40,095 nucleotides of DNA from Synechococcaceae cyanobacterium (GCA_947458155.1 CANGZM010000004.1:1-40095), one strand, 5' to 3'; counted from the first letter of the stretch, positions 17,960 through 28,740 are shown. A program made the numbers and translations. Notes: a model not told the origin generated them from the letters alone.

Positions 17960-19378
17960 ATGTCCCCGACCGCCCAGGACGTTCTTCGTCGTATTAAAGA
18001 GGAAGGGATCGAACTGATCGATCTCAAGTTTGTCGATCTACACGGCAAATGGCAGCATCTCACCGTCTGCAAAGACCTCATCGATGAAGCCTCCTTCACC
18101 ACAGGCGTGGCCTTCGACGGTTCCTCGATCCGAGGCTGGAAGGCGATCAACGAATCCGACATGGATATGGTGCCGGACCCCGCCACGGCCTGGATCGATC
18201 CTTTCTACAGCCACAAAACCCTCAGCTTGATTTGCTCCATCAAGGAACCCCGTAGCGGCCTTCCTTACGCCCGTTGTCCCCGGGCCTTGGCGCAAAAAGC
18301 CTTGGACTATCTAGCTTCAACGGGATTAGCAGATACGGCCTATTTCGGACCCGAGCCCGAATTTTTCATTTTTGACGACGTCCGCTACAAAAGCAGCAAC
18401 GGCACAAGCTTCTACCAAGTTGACTCTATTGAAGCCCCTTGGAACAGCGATCGCATTGAAGAAGGGGCCAATTTAGCCTATAAAATTCAACTTAAAGAAG
18501 GTTATTTTCCTGTCGCTCCTAACGATACCCTTCAGGATATTCGTAGCGAAATGCTTCTCACCATGGGTTCCCTTGGGGTTCCAATCGAAAAGCAACATCA
18601 CGAAGTAGCAACAGCCCAACACGAATTAGGAATCAAGTTTGCCGAATTGATCAGCGCAGCAGACAACGTAATGATCTACAAATATGTTGTTCGCAATATA
18701 GCCAAAAAATATGGAAAAACTGCCACATTCATGCCAAAGCCCATCTTTGGTGATAACGGCTCCGGCATGCATGTGCACCAAAGCCTCTGGAAAGCCGGTC
18801 AGCCCCTTTTCTTCGGTGAAGGGACCTACGCCAACCTTTCCCAAACAGCCCGTTGGTACATCGGCGGCTTGCTCAAGCATGCCCCCAGTTTCCTGGCTTT
18901 CACCAACCCCACCACCAATAGCTACAAGCGTTTGGTGCCAGGCTTCGAGGCACCGGTAAATCTGGTCTATTCCCAGGGCAACCGCTCCGCAGCCGTTCGC
19001 ATCCCCCTGACAGGTCCCAATCCCAAGGCCAAGCGCCTTGAATTCCGCTCCGGTGACGCCCTCTCCAACCCCTACATCGGCTTTGCCGCCATGCTGATGG
19101 CCGGCATTGATGGCATCAACAACCAGATCGATCCAGGCGATGGCACCGACGTGGACCTCTTCGAGCTCTCCGCCGATGAGCTGTCGCGGATCAATACCGT
19201 GCCCGCTTCCCTCAACGGAGCTTTAGAAGCCCTGGATGCTGACAAGGATTATCTGCTCGCCGGCGGTGTGTTCAGCGAAGAATTCATCAGCAACTGGATC
19301 GCCCTCAAATACGAAGAGGTCCAACAGCTGCGCCAGCGACCCCACCCCCACGAATTCGTGATGTACTACGACGCTTGA
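17960..19378 (+). CDS. glnA: Glutamine synthetase type I
   Basis: [33 protein letters not shown]...; full-length GSI motifs. Confidence 0.98.
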   Translation: MSPTAQDVLRRIKEEGIELIDLKFVDLHGKWQHLTVCKDLIDEASFTTGVAFDGSSIRGWKAINESDMDMVPDPATAWIDPFYSHKTLSLICSIKEPRSGLPYARCPRALAQKALDYLASTGLADTAYFGPEPEFFIFDDVRYKSSNGTSFYQVDSIEAPWNSDRIEEGANLAYKIQLKEGYFPVAPNDTLQDIRSEMLLTMGSLGVPIEKQHHEVATAQHELGIKFAELISAADNVMIYKYVVRNIAKKYGKTATFMPKPIFGDNGSGMHVHQSLWKAGQPLFFGEGTYANLSQTARWYIGGLLKHAPSFLAFTNPTTNSYKRLVPGFEAPVNLVYSQGNRSAAVRIPLTGPNPKAKRLEFRSGDALSNPYIGFAAMLMAGIDGINNQIDPGDGTDVDLFELSADELSRINTVPASLNGALEALDADKDYLLAGGVFSEEFISNWIALKYEEVQQLRQRPHPHEFVMYYDA

Positions 19379-19429
19379 TCAAAACTGGCGGGGTCAAGAA
19401 TCCACGTTACCCCGCCCCCACCTGCTCAA

Positions 19430-20512
19430 ATGGAAGTCCACAAGAGACCCGGCATGGCAGACCCCCTCACCAAATTTGCCTATCTGGGTTTGCAGGGGGG
19501 CAAGAGTTTGATGGGGCTGGCCCACAAAGAGGTGAGCACCAGGCTCTTGCAGTGGGTGGCCCCATCCGCAGCCCCGGTTACCATGCCGGTGCCCCCCGAA
19601 ATGCTGAAAGAGCTGAGGGCGGCCATGGAACGCCTTCTGGAGCAGGACTGGCAAGAGGCTGAAGCGGGTCTTTATCCCGCATCCCTGCTTTTTGACGCCC
19701 CTTGGCTCGATTGGGCCACCCGGTATCCCCTCGTCTGGCTTGACATGCCCTTGACCTGGAACCGCCGTGCCAGACGCCAGGTACGAGACCTACCTCAAGA
19801 TGTGGAACCGGAAGCCTTTCCGGATTACTACCTCCAAAACTTTCACCATCAAACCGACGGTTACCTCAGCGACCATTCCGCCTCGCTCTACGACCTGCAG
19901 GTGGAGATCCTTTTCAATGGCGCAGCCGATCCCATGCGTCGTCGCTTGCTAAATCCCTTAGTCAAAGGACTGGCGGCCTTTGCGGCGCGGCCAGCAAGTT
20001 CTTTGCGGGTGCTCGACATCGCCGCAGGCACCGGACGGACCCTCCGCCAGATCCGTGGTGCCCTGCCCCAAAGTCACCTCGTGGGACTGGATCTCTCAGC
20101 CGCTTACCTGCGCCAAGCCAACAGTTGGCTGAGTCAACTCCCCGGCGAGCTTCCCCAGCTGGTGCAGGGCAATGCCGAGGCCATGCCCTTTGCCGAAGCC
20201 AGCATGCAAGCGGCCACCTGTGTGTTTCTGATGCACGAACTCCCAGGTGCAGCCCGGGCCAACGTGCTGCTAGAAGCCTTCAGGGTGTTGGAGCCAGGGG
20301 GCGTTTTCGTCCTGGCCGATTCGGTTCAACTGGCCGATTCGCCGCAATACTCAGTGGCTATGGAAAACTTCCGTCGGGTCTTCCACGAGCCCTATTACCG
20401 CGACTACATCTCAGACGATATTGGGGCCCGACTGCGTCAAAGCGGCTTCGTGGACATTACGGCCGAAACCCATTTCATGAGTCGAGTCTGGGCGGCTAGT
20501 AAACCCCTTTAA
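19430..20512 (+). CDS. Class I SAM-dependent methyltransferase
   Basis: SLRVLDIAAGTGRTLRQIRGALPQSHLVGLDLS; VLEPGGVFVLADS. Confidence 0.9.
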   Translation: MEVHKRPGMADPLTKFAYLGLQGGKSLMGLAHKEVSTRLLQWVAPSAAPVTMPVPPEMLKELRAAMERLLEQDWQEAEAGLYPASLLFDAPWLDWATRYPLVWLDMPLTWNRRARRQVRDLPQDVEPEAFPDYYLQNFHHQTDGYLSDHSASLYDLQVEILFNGAADPMRRRLLNPLVKGLAAFAARPASSLRVLDIAAGTGRTLRQIRGALPQSHLVGLDLSAAYLRQANSWLSQLPGELPQLVQGNAEAMPFAEASMQAATCVFLMHELPGAARANVLLEAFRVLEPGGVFVLADSVQLADSPQYSVAMENFRRVFHEPYYRDYISDDIGARLRQSGFVDITAETHFMSRVWAASKPL

Positions 20513-20883
20513 CGCATCAGCCACCAGGCCAGAAGCATGCCAGCTCCGCCAAAGCGCACCACCCGCCAAAAAAGCTCGGCGGCATGACCACCAGCTCGCA
20601 GCGAAACCGGCAGGGGATCCAGCAGCCGCCGCACCAGGGCCAGGTGCTGGCGTTGGCGCCTTTGCTGACGGCCCAGTTTGTCGGCCTCGACCGAACCCCG
20701 GGGCCGGCTGGCCAGGGTCAGCAGGGCCGCCAGATGGTGCAGGACCCCAGGAGTGGCTCCAAGGGCTGGCGCTGGCCGCGGCAGGCGGTGGTGTCGGCGC
20801 GGCCGAGAGCGCCGTGCCCAAAGGCCCGCCTCTCGCCGCACCCTTTGGCGGCGCTCAAACCTGCTGGAGGGGGATCCCATCAT
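20509..20883 (-). CDS. Hypothetical protein with C-terminal TM segment
   Basis: MMGSPSSRFERRQRVRREAGLWARRS...RLLDPLPVSLRAGGHAAELFWRVVRFGGAGMLLAWWLMR; continuous ORF in an otherwise unoccupied interval. Confidence 0.55.
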   Translation of the reverse strand: MMGSPSSRFERRQRVRREAGLWARRSRPRRHHRLPRPAPALGATPGVLHHLAALLTLASRPRGSVEADKLGRQQRRQRQHLALVRRLLDPLPVSLRAGGHAAELFWRVVRFGGAGMLLAWWLMR

Positions 20884-20964
20884 GGGCAAGGCGGTAATGG
20901 GGCCAGGATGGTCCTGAATCCTTGCTTCCGTCCAGTGTTGACTGACATCTCCCCAGACTTGCCG

Positions 20965-21258
20965 ATGACGCCGACCCACCAGCGCTGGCCTGAGCAGGCC
21001 CTGCCGCTGGCAACAGAACTGCAACGCAGCCTCTGCATCAATGATCGCCAATGGCATGCTCTCAAAAGCCAGCGCCAGCGCCGCGCCGCCGAGCAGATCA
21101 GCTCCGCCCTGGTTTTGCTGCTCCGTGAATCCGAGCCGTCAGCCCCACACCTGTCGACCCAGGGCACAGGCCAAGAGGCCATTGCCCTGTTGGAGCACGC
21201 CCTCGGCTGGCTGAAGGGAGAGATCAGGGATCCCGGTTGTCCTTCCCACGGCCGCTGA
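20965..21258 (+). CDS. Small conserved cyanobacterial protein (possibly DUF6439)
   Basis: MTPTHQRWPEQALPLATELQRSLCINDRQWHALKSQRQRRAAEQISSALVLLLRES...EAIALLEHALGWLKGEIRDPGCPSHGR. Confidence 0.65.
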   Translation: MTPTHQRWPEQALPLATELQRSLCINDRQWHALKSQRQRRAAEQISSALVLLLRESEPSAPHLSTQGTGQEAIALLEHALGWLKGEIRDPGCPSHGR

Positions 21259-21649
21259 GGCGTCGGCGACGCACCGCCAATTGCAAGCGATTTCCTCGGG
21301 GGCTCCAGCGCACATCGTCAAAACAGTGCTGGATGAGGAACAATCCCCGCCCGGAAACTGCCTCAATGGCCGGTCGTTTGAACTCTTTACGGGCCTGGGC
21401 AGGCAGACCGGGACCCTCATCCTGGACCTGCCAAACCAACCAGTGTGTGGTCACAATGCGGCGCACCCTCAGGCATTTTGAGGGATCACAGCCGTTGCCA
21501 TGGCGAACGGCATTGACGAGGGCCTCATGGAGACCCAGGTGTAAATCATCTGCGGAGCCATGCCCGAGGGCAGGCTCTAAAAGCAGCTCGACCAAAGGGG
21601 AGAGCTGCAAGGTGGAGGGGGTGATGAAATCGGCCCAGCGCCAAGGCAT
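21224..21649 (-). CDS. Anti-sigma regulatory factor / HATPase_c (RsbW-like)
   Basis: N-box HEALVNAVRHGN, DEGPGLP, VSGRGLFLIQHCFDDV. Confidence 0.88.
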   Translation of the reverse strand: MPWRWADFITPSTLQLSPLVELLLEPALGHGSADDLHLGLHEALVNAVRHGNGCDPSKCLRVRRIVTTHWLVWQVQDEGPGLPAQARKEFKRPAIEAVSGRGLFLIQHCFDDVRWSPRGNRLQLAVRRRRLSGRGKDNRDP

Positions 21650-21683
21650 CGCCAGGACCTATCGGCAGCATTCGATTCTGAAG

Positions 21684-22430
21684 CTAACCCCCGACTGGCT
21701 CCGTCTGGCGCTGCCAACGGGGAGCCAGGCCAGGGTGAGACAACAAGGCATCCATCAACCTGACGCCGCGGAGCTGATTGACGAGCGGCATGTGCCCTTC
21801 GGGGGCCTCAAGGCTCCAATGGAAGGACCCCGGATAGCGGGTCCAGATTCCTTCCTGTTTCCAGCCCAGGCGCGGCCAGAGGCGGTCCCACTTGCCTCCA
21901 CAGGCCAGCAAAAGACGACCCTGGACCGAAAAGCCAAAGCGCCCTCGGGAGTAAACCACCCAGAGGCGATCAAGAGTCTCCAGGTCCTTAGCAGGCATGG
22001 ACGGGACTTCGCTGAAGTACACATAACCCCGCCTCAGGGCTTCGGAACCGGCCAACTGGCGCAGGTGCTCGCTGGTCAAGCGATCGGCAGCCTCGAATTG
22101 CTGATCCATGAGATGGCGCTGCAGGCTGGTGTAATCCAGACCGGCACCGCTTTTCGCCTCCAGCCAACCCTGGGGATGGCGTTGCCAAAAGGCCTCTACT
22201 TGCTCGGCACTAGCCCCCTGGAGCAGCAACTGGACCAAGAACCCCGCCGACCAACTGTCACCGCGGGAGTCGATCTCGGCCAACCTGCCGATGATCAGGG
22301 GGATCAAGTCACCAGCACGGGCCTCTACGGCCGCCACAAGGGAGCGCTGCTGGCGACCAGAGGCTTGGAGAAAGCGATCAAGCAGCTCATCACTGCCAAG
22401 CGTGCTGGAGACCGGGGGACCCGAAAGCAT
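21684..22430 (-). CDS. gun4: GUN4 domain protein (Mg-chelatase regulator)
   Basis: [17 protein letters not shown]...[39 protein letters not shown]...[33 protein letters not shown]. Confidence 0.95.
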   Translation of the reverse strand: MLSGPPVSSTLGSDELLDRFLQASGRQQRSLVAAVEARAGDLIPLIIGRLAEIDSRGDSWSAGFLVQLLLQGASAEQVEAFWQRHPQGWLEAKSGAGLDYTSLQRHLMDQQFEAADRLTSEHLRQLAGSEALRRGYVYFSEVPSMPAKDLETLDRLWVVYSRGRFGFSVQGRLLLACGGKWDRLWPRLGWKQEGIWTRYPGSFHWSLEAPEGHMPLVNQLRGVRLMDALLSHPGLAPRWQRQTEPVGG

Positions 22431-22521
22431 GGCGGTGGACCGACCGGACGGACATGCTGCAGCTATCCACTATGTCAGGCAAGCCATCGGTCCACGTAAG
22501 ATCCCCCTTTCGACGTTGCCC

Positions 22522-22893
22522 ATGGCCGCCGCCATCCAGTTCTTCCGCGGCACGGATGAACCGGTCGTGCCTGACATTCGTCTGACCCGTTCGCGCGACG
22601 GACGGACCGGCCAGGCGACCTTTGTCTTCGAAGAGCCCAAAGCCTTGGCTCCAGAAAGCTTTGGAGACATCACTGGCATGTTTCTTGTCGATGAGGAAGG
22701 GGAGCTGGTGAGCCGAGAGGTCAATGCCCGCTTCGTCAACGGCAAGGCAAGCGCCCTGGAAGCCACCTACACCTGGAAGACCACTGCTGATTTCGAGCGA
22801 TTCATGCGCTTTGCCCAGCGCTACGCCGAGAGCCATGGACTCGGTTTCTCCGGTGGCCCTGAAAAAGACGCCCAAGAGGACAAAGAAGCTTGA
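22522..22893 (+). CDS. psb28: Photosystem II assembly protein Psb28
   Basis: [42 protein letters not shown]...[26 protein letters not shown]. Confidence 0.95.
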   Translation: MAAAIQFFRGTDEPVVPDIRLTRSRDGRTGQATFVFEEPKALAPESFGDITGMFLVDEEGELVSREVNARFVNGKASALEATYTWKTTADFERFMRFAQRYAESHGLGFSGGPEKDAQEDKEA

Positions 22894-23972
22894 CCTTCGG
22901 CAAGTGGCTTGGATTGCTGGCTTTCGTCGCGGCCCTTGCCCTGCTCTGGTCGCTGAGGCAAGCCGTCCTGTTGATCTTTGCCGGTGTCGTCCTTGCCATG
23001 GCGCTCTGCACCTTGGTGGGGGCTGTACAGAAACGGCTGGGGAGCTCCCGGCCCCTAGCCGTTTTACTGAGCCTGTTGGGTGTACTCCTGATCTTGTTGG
23101 TGGCGGGGACAACCCTGATTCCACCATTCGTTCAACAGTTTGGAGAGCTGATCGGCAAGCTGCCGGCCGCCAGCACCAAATTGGTCAAGCTGGTGCATGA
23201 GGGACTGGCAGGCAGCTTCAGCATGGTGTATGGCAACAGCGGTGATCAGCTCGACTGGCTGAAATCGGCCCTGCCCAGTTCTGGCGATCGCCAAGGTGCG
23301 TTAGGGGAGAGCTTGAGTAAGGCGCTCATCCGACTGCTTGGACTGGCCGGCAACATCGGCAATGGCCTGATCCAGTTCCTTTTCGTGTTGGCGGTGGCCG
23401 TAATGATCACCACCCAACCCCATGCCTACCGGGAAGTGGCCCTGCAATTGGTGCCGTCCTTCTATCGCCCACGAGCCCGGGCCGTACTGCTGCAATGCGG
23501 AGAAGCCCTGAGCGCCTGGATGGTGGGGGTACTGATCAGCTCAGTCTGCGTCGGCACCATGGCCGCCATTGGACTTTCCATCCTGGGGGTTAAGCAGGTG
23601 GCGGCCAACGCCATGTTGGCTGGTCTACTCAACATCATTCCCAACATTGGTCCAACCCTCAGCACCATATTTCCAATCTCGGCGGCCTTGCTCGAGGCCC
23701 CCTGGAAAGCGGTGCTGGTGTTGATTTTTTACATCATAATTCAGAATTTTGAAAGCTATTTGATCACCCCCTCGGTGATGCAGCACCAGCTCAAGCTCTT
23801 ACCGGGACTGACCCTTTCTGCCCAGTTACTGTTCACACTTATGTTCGGTCCCCTGGGACTTGTACTGGCCCTTCCCCTTGCGGTCTGCGCCCAGGTCATC
23901 CTGCGCGAAGTCTTGATTCGGGACATCCTTGATCCATGGACTCCACCCCGACGCCCACCAGCCCTTCCATGA
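22890..23972 (+). CDS. AI-2E family transporter, copy 1
   Basis: Multi-[32 protein letters not shown]...[26 protein letters not shown]. Confidence 0.9.
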   Translation: MTFGKWLGLLAFVAALALLWSLRQAVLLIFAGVVLAMALCTLVGAVQKRLGSSRPLAVLLSLLGVLLILLVAGTTLIPPFVQQFGELIGKLPAASTKLVKLVHEGLAGSFSMVYGNSGDQLDWLKSALPSSGDRQGALGESLSKALIRLLGLAGNIGNGLIQFLFVLAVAVMITTQPHAYREVALQLVPSFYRPRARAVLLQCGEALSAWMVGVLISSVCVGTMAAIGLSILGVKQVAANAMLAGLLNIIPNIGPTLSTIFPISAALLEAPWKAVLVLIFYIIIQNFESYLITPSVMQHQLKLLPGLTLSAQLLFTLMFGPLGLVLALPLAVCAQVILREVLIRDILDPWTPPRRPPALP

Positions 23973-24970
23973 ACGCCCGCATCCTTATCGGCTTTCTTGC
24001 CCTTGTTGTGCTCGGGCTGCTGGCCTGGGAACTGCGCTGGGTATTGCTGGTGCTTTTTGGCTCAATTGTCCTGGCAGTGGCCCTGGATGTGCCCGTGACC
24101 CTGCTGCGTCGCATCCTGCCCGTCAATCGCCAGACAGCCCTGGCGATCGAACTCGTGGTGCTGGTGACCTTCGGAGGCCTGCTCATCTCCCTGCTGCTGC
24201 CCGAGGTGCTGCAGCAGGCCAAGCAACTGGCTGAACTGATTCCCAGCGTGCCGAGCCACCTTGCCGATTTACTGACCAAGTTGCCCTGGCTGCGCAACCT
24301 CGAAGAGCAATGGCTCAATGGCGCCAGCCTCGAACGCTTCCAGCCCCTGGGCCAACAGCTCCTCGGTTTCGCCGGCGGCGCCGCCAACAGCACCTTGCAG
24401 GCCCTGTTGATGGCTCTGCTGGCCGTGTTGTTTGCCCTTGACCCCCGCAGCCACCAACGTTTGCTGCTGGCCGCCACGCCCCAGTTCTACCGGCCGCGCA
24501 TGACCGTTTTGCTGGGGGAATGTCGCGAAGCCCTGGGGGGCTGGCTTGCAGGCATGACCCTATCCGCCGTTCTGGTGTTTGTGGCAACTTGGGCTGGTCT
24601 TTCCCTTTTGGGAGTGCCCCTGGCCCTGTTGTGTGCCCTGATCAGTGGCCTTCTGACCTTCGTTCCGACCGTGGGCCCCACCGCCGCCACCTTGCTACCG
24701 ATGGCGGTTGCCCTGCTGCTGGTGTCTCCGGCGAAAATGCTGCAAGTTTTGCTGTTGCGCCTGGTGATTCAGAACGCCGAGGCGTTTGTGCTTACACCGG
24801 TTTTGCTGAGTCGTACGGTCAATCTGCTGCCCACCGTAGCCCTGATCTCCCAGTTGTGTTTGGGTGCCCTGCTTGGCCTACCTGGCCTGCTGCTTGCCCT
24901 TCCCCTGGTTGTGGTGATGCAAGTGATGGGCAAGGAGATTATCGTGCGCGATATCATGGATAATTGGTGA
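23936..24970 (+). CDS. AI-2E family transporter, copy 2
   Basis: Multi-TM; LLTFVPTVGPTAATLLPMAVALLLVSPAKML...AFVLTPVLLSRTVNLLPTVALISQL. Confidence 0.9.
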   Translation: MDSTPTPTSPSMNARILIGFLALVVLGLLAWELRWVLLVLFGSIVLAVALDVPVTLLRRILPVNRQTALAIELVVLVTFGGLLISLLLPEVLQQAKQLAELIPSVPSHLADLLTKLPWLRNLEEQWLNGASLERFQPLGQQLLGFAGGAANSTLQALLMALLAVLFALDPRSHQRLLLAATPQFYRPRMTVLLGECREALGGWLAGMTLSAVLVFVATWAGLSLLGVPLALLCALISGLLTFVPTVGPTAATLLPMAVALLLVSPAKMLQVLLLRLVIQNAEAFVLTPVLLSRTVNLLPTVALISQLCLGALLGLPGLLLALPLVVVMQVMGKEIIVRDIMDNW

Positions 24971-25023
24971 TCAATCTAAAACAAATACTCTCAGGTCTAG
25001 GGGGTGGATTGGGACAGAACGCA

Positions 25024-25233
25024 TCAGCGATAGTGGCGCCAAAGTGAAGGCAGGGCCAACAGAACGGTTACAGCCAAAATATGGTTGCGCAATCCCTCTG
25101 CCAAGGATGTCCAGGTAATGTGATCAAACAAAAGAATCAACTCGACCCTTAGATCAAGAAGGGCAAGCAATCCAAGCAAGAGTGGTAGAAAGCGAAAACT
25201 TCCTCTGGGAAGTTCAGAATTTCTATCTTTCAT
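25024..25233 (-). CDS. Small membrane protein, 69 aa, unknown
   Basis: MKDRNSELPRGSFRFLPLLLGLLALLDLRVELILLFDHITWTSLAEGLRNHILAVTVLLALPSLWRHYR; overlaps the secF stop by 4 nt. Confidence 0.7.
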   Translation of the reverse strand: MKDRNSELPRGSFRFLPLLLGLLALLDLRVELILLFDHITWTSLAEGLRNHILAVTVLLALPSLWRHYR

Positions 25234-26195
25234 CGTGCGGACCTGGCCGAGAACAGGGGTAGCAAGGTGGGTGCCAAACCAATACTGGACCAGCTGCCAA
25301 CAGCAATGCCAATCGCCAAGGCAACTGCAAACCAGAAAAGACTGCTGCCGCCAAAGAAAATCAAGCCAAATAGAGGCAGCAGGGTGGTGAGAGAGGTGTA
25401 CAGAGAACGGGTGAGCGTGGCATCAACGGCCACATCAACCTGTTCAGAAATTGGCAATTGGGCCAAAGCCTTGCTCTGTTCCCTGATGCGGTCGTAAACG
25501 ACAACAGTATCGGTGACTGAATAGCCCGCCACGGTGATCAGGGAAACTGCAAATAGCGAATCGACTTCTACACCCCTAAGCAGACCCAACCAGGCGAAAA
25601 CACCACAGGTGATCAAAACGTCGTGGGCAAGACAGACCAGGGCAAGAAAGGCAAAGACACCATTGTAGCGAAAGGTTATATAAGCCGCAATCGCCGCAAA
25701 GCTCACCAAGAGGGAAATCAGGCTAGCCCGCAGCAGCCGAGAGCCCAGGGTGGGCCCGATGGTGTTGATCGCCGTACCCTCGGGCAGCAAGGGTCCAACG
25801 CGAGCCGAGATCTGATCCACAACGGCCCTACCCTGTTCAGTGCTCAGAGCTGGAAGCCGCAACACCAAAGTCTTGCCGCCATCCAGCAGTTGTACTCCGG
25901 TGCTGGAGAGGTTGGGGGACCGTTCCTGGCCTTCCTGGGGCAAGGTGAGTCCGCCGAGCTGGGCCTGGATTTCAGAAACGGTCAAGGCCGGGCAGGCTCC
26001 GGGAGCACAGGCCCGCTCCAACTGGATCTGGGTGCCACCGGTGAAATCGAGGCCGGGGACCAAGGGTGCCGCGATGGTTGGGTTACGCCAGCAGAGAAAC
26101 ATGCCCAGCAGGCTGAGGGCACAGGCTATGGCAGAACCGACCCAGGCGGTCCGGCGATAACGGCTGATGCGGAAGCGAGGAGTAGGAATACTCAA
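25230..26195 (-). CDS. secF: Protein translocase subunit SecF
   Basis: PGLDFTGGTQIQL..., AIAAYITFRYNGVFAFLALVCLAHDVLITCGVF..., SVTDTVVVYDRIREQ. Confidence 0.97.
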   Translation of the reverse strand: MSIPTPRFRISRYRRTAWVGSAIACALSLLGMFLCWRNPTIAAPLVPGLDFTGGTQIQLERACAPGACPALTVSEIQAQLGGLTLPQEGQERSPNLSSTGVQLLDGGKTLVLRLPALSTEQGRAVVDQISARVGPLLPEGTAINTIGPTLGSRLLRASLISLLVSFAAIAAYITFRYNGVFAFLALVCLAHDVLITCGVFAWLGLLRGVEVDSLFAVSLITVAGYSVTDTVVVYDRIREQSKALAQLPISEQVDVAVDATLTRSLYTSLTTLLPLFGLIFFGGSSLFWFAVALAIGIAVGSWSSIGLAPTLLPLFSARSAR

Positions 26196-26211
26196 GGGAA
26201 GAAAGGCAACT

Positions 26212-27693
26212 TCAGAGCGCCGAAGGCAGCTGGCGAGCGGGAAGAAAGTTGGTGGGGCGCCGCAGGCCCGGATAACTCATCAGCAGCCGCAGCAGGGTGC
26301 GGGTGCAGGTGAGGGCGGTGAACAGGCTGAGGGCCAAACCAATGAACAGGGTGACCGCAAAACCCTTGACGAGCCCGGTACCGAGAAAAAACAGAGCCAG
26401 GCAACTAATGAGCCCCGTGACATGGCCATCGAGAATCGAAGAGAAGGCCAGCGAGAAACCGGTATCGATAGAACGGATTAAAGAATTGCCTGAGCGCAAC
26501 TCCTCCTTGACTCGCTCAAAGATCAATACGTTGGCATCCACGGCCATCCCCACCGAAAGGATGAAACCGGCGATACCCGGCAGGGTCAGGGTGACCTGGA
26601 GGGCAGAATAGATTGCTAAGTTGAAGAGTGCGTAGAGACTCAGGGTTAATACCGAAACAAGGCCTGGGAGTCGATAGACCAGAACCATGAAGAGGCCCAC
26701 TAACCCAAGTCCGGCAGAGCCGGCGAGCAGGCTGGTGCGGATATTTTCGGCACCGAGGGAGGGACCCACGGTTTTGACTTCGACGATCTTGACAGGTAGG
26801 GGTAAGGATCCCCCGCGCAACTGAACCTCAAGATCCCTGGCGGCTTCCGCCGTGAAGTTGCCAGAAATACTGGCGGAACCTCCCGTAATCCCGGCCGCTT
26901 TAAATTGAGGTCCGACGGTGGCTTCGCTGATTGAACGGCCATCCAAAACTATTCCCAGAACGCGCCCGGTGCCGGCAATGGACTGGGTGAGACCGGCAAA
27001 CTTCTCGCCTCCGGCCCGATCAAATCCGAGGGTCACTTCCCAGGAATCTCCGCTTGACTGTTGCTGCCTGCCGGCACTTGTCAGGTCACGACCAGTGAGC
27101 AGAGGGGGTCCGTAGAGGGAAAGGATGCGGCGGTTGACCTCATTGAGGAGTTGGTCGAGTTGGTCCGCTTCACTGGCGTTAGGCGAAACCTTGATGCCAA
27201 GGGGGGCCATCGCCTTAGCCAAATCGGCCGCCTTGAGGGGAGAAGCCGGGGGCGCCGGAGAACCCGGGGTGGGGCGGGTGCTCTCCAGGATTGCCTCGGC
27301 TTGGCGTTTCAGGGTCAAAAGGCCCTGCATCTGATTTTCGGTACCTGGCTTCTGGGCGCGAAATTCAAGCAAGGCGGTGGTTCCCAGCACCTTGGCCGCC
27401 CGGCTGGGGTCCTGTTCCCCGGGAAGCTGCAGCACCAACTGGTCATTGCCGACGGTCTGCAGGGTGGATTCAGCCACACCGAGGCCATTGATGCGGCGAT
27501 CAAGCACATCCTTGACCGCTTCCAGTTGTTCACGATCAACTTGTTGAATGGCTCCAGCTGGCAACACCTGCAGGGTGAGCTGACTGCCCCCCCGCAGGTC
27601 GAGACCGAGCCTCAAACCATTGGTATAAAGAACCACTGCGGCGCTGATTGCCAGCGCCAGAATGAAGGCAAACCAACCTTGTTGACGTCCCAT
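26212..27693 (-). CDS. secD: Protein translocase subunit SecD
   Basis: LGLDLRGGSQLTLQV...DRRINGLGVAESTLQTVGNDQLVLQLPG...GMAVDANVLIFERVKEELR. Confidence 0.97.
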   Translation of the reverse strand: MGRQQGWFAFILALAISAAVVLYTNGLRLGLDLRGGSQLTLQVLPAGAIQQVDREQLEAVKDVLDRRINGLGVAESTLQTVGNDQLVLQLPGEQDPSRAAKVLGTTALLEFRAQKPGTENQMQGLLTLKRQAEAILESTRPTPGSPAPPASPLKAADLAKAMAPLGIKVSPNASEADQLDQLLNEVNRRILSLYGPPLLTGRDLTSAGRQQQSSGDSWEVTLGFDRAGGEKFAGLTQSIAGTGRVLGIVLDGRSISEATVGPQFKAAGITGGSASISGNFTAEAARDLEVQLRGGSLPLPVKIVEVKTVGPSLGAENIRTSLLAGSAGLGLVGLFMVLVYRLPGLVSVLTLSLYALFNLAIYSALQVTLTLPGIAGFILSVGMAVDANVLIFERVKEELRSGNSLIRSIDTGFSLAFSSILDGHVTGLISCLALFFLGTGLVKGFAVTLFIGLALSLFTALTCTRTLLRLLMSYPGLRRPTNFLPARQLPSAL

Positions 27694-27695
27694 GG

Positions 27696-28679
27696 TCAGA
27701 GGGCACCGCTAGTAATGTTCTTAGCCGCGGTCACAATTTGGTGGGGCTGAATAATTGTGAGATTTTCAAGTTTACCATTGTAAGGAGTTGGGATATCCTG
27801 GGATGAGAGCCGTATGGGGCGGGCATCTAGTTCATCGAAGCAGTTTTCCGTGATCAGGGCAATAAGCTCAGCCCCAATCCCGCCAGTTTTCATACACTCT
27901 TCAACAATAATGACACGATGTGTCTTGCGTATAGAAGCGGTAATTGTGTCCAAATCAAAGGGTTTTAGACTGATAAGATCAATCAACTCAACATCAACAC
28001 CCTCAGTCTCTAATTGCTGCACCGCCTTAAGGCAATGATGGCGCATTCGGGAATAGGTCAGAATTGTTAAATCCTTTCCGCTTCTGACAATTTCAGCCTG
28101 ATCCAAAGCACAAGTATACTCCCCAGCTGGAATTTCTTCGGAAAGATTGTAAAGTAAAACGTGTTCAAAAAATACCACTGGATTGTTATCTCGAATCGCC
28201 GCCTTCATCAGCCCCTTAGCATTGGTGGGCGTGCTACAGGCGACAATTTTGATCCCAGGAACCGCATGGAAATAAGCCTCTAAACGCTGGCTGTGTTCAG
28301 CCCCCAATTGGCGGCCTACACCACCGGGGCCTCGCACAACGGTTGGGATAGTATAATTGCCACCGCTAGTATAGCGAAGCATTCCCATATTGTTAGAGAT
28401 CTGGTTAAACGCCAGCAGCAGAAATCCCATATTCATGCCTTCCACAATCGGCCTTAAGCCCGTCATGGCAGCTCCAACGGCCATTCCCGTAAATGCATTT
28501 TCAGCAATGGGTGTATCGAGAACCCTCAACTCGCCATACTTCTGGTGCAGATCCTTGGTGACTTTGTAAGAGCCGCCGTAGTGGCCCACGTCTTCCCCCA
28601 TCACACAAACATTCGGATCTCGAGCCATCTCCTCATCAATGGCTTCGCGCAGGGCATTGAACAGCAGGGTTTCGGCCAC
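27696..28679 (-). CDS. pdhB: Pyruvate dehydrogenase E1 component subunit beta
   Basis: [71 protein letters not shown].... Confidence 0.97.
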   Translation of the reverse strand: MAETLLFNALREAIDEEMARDPNVCVMGEDVGHYGGSYKVTKDLHQKYGELRVLDTPIAENAFTGMAVGAAMTGLRPIVEGMNMGFLLLAFNQISNNMGMLRYTSGGNYTIPTVVRGPGGVGRQLGAEHSQRLEAYFHAVPGIKIVACSTPTNAKGLMKAAIRDNNPVVFFEHVLLYNLSEEIPAGEYTCALDQAEIVRSGKDLTILTYSRMRHHCLKAVQQLETEGVDVELIDLISLKPFDLDTITASIRKTHRVIIVEECMKTGGIGAELIALITENCFDELDARPIRLSSQDIPTPYNGKLENLTIIQPHQIVTAAKNITSGAL

Positions 28680-28740
28680 GATCTGACATCGGCCAAGGGT
28701 GGAGCCAACCTATCTCAGACTGCGGCAGCGACCTGCGGTT

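Noticed and set aside
17722-17960. Possible glutamine riboswitch (glnA RNA motif) in the glnA leader
   Set aside because: I could not match the conserved core of that riboswitch; an NtcA box explains regulation better. A covariance-model scan would be decisive.
21237-22499. 420-aa plus-strand ORF antisense to the anti-sigma factor and gun4
   Set aside because: Low-complexity, non-globular translation opposite clearly homologous genes; typical of shadow ORFs in GC-rich DNA.
25623-27750. Long plus-strand ORFs opposite secF and secD (e.g. 25623-26312, 27061-27750)
   Set aside because: Antisense to unmistakable SecF/SecD; no recognisable domains.
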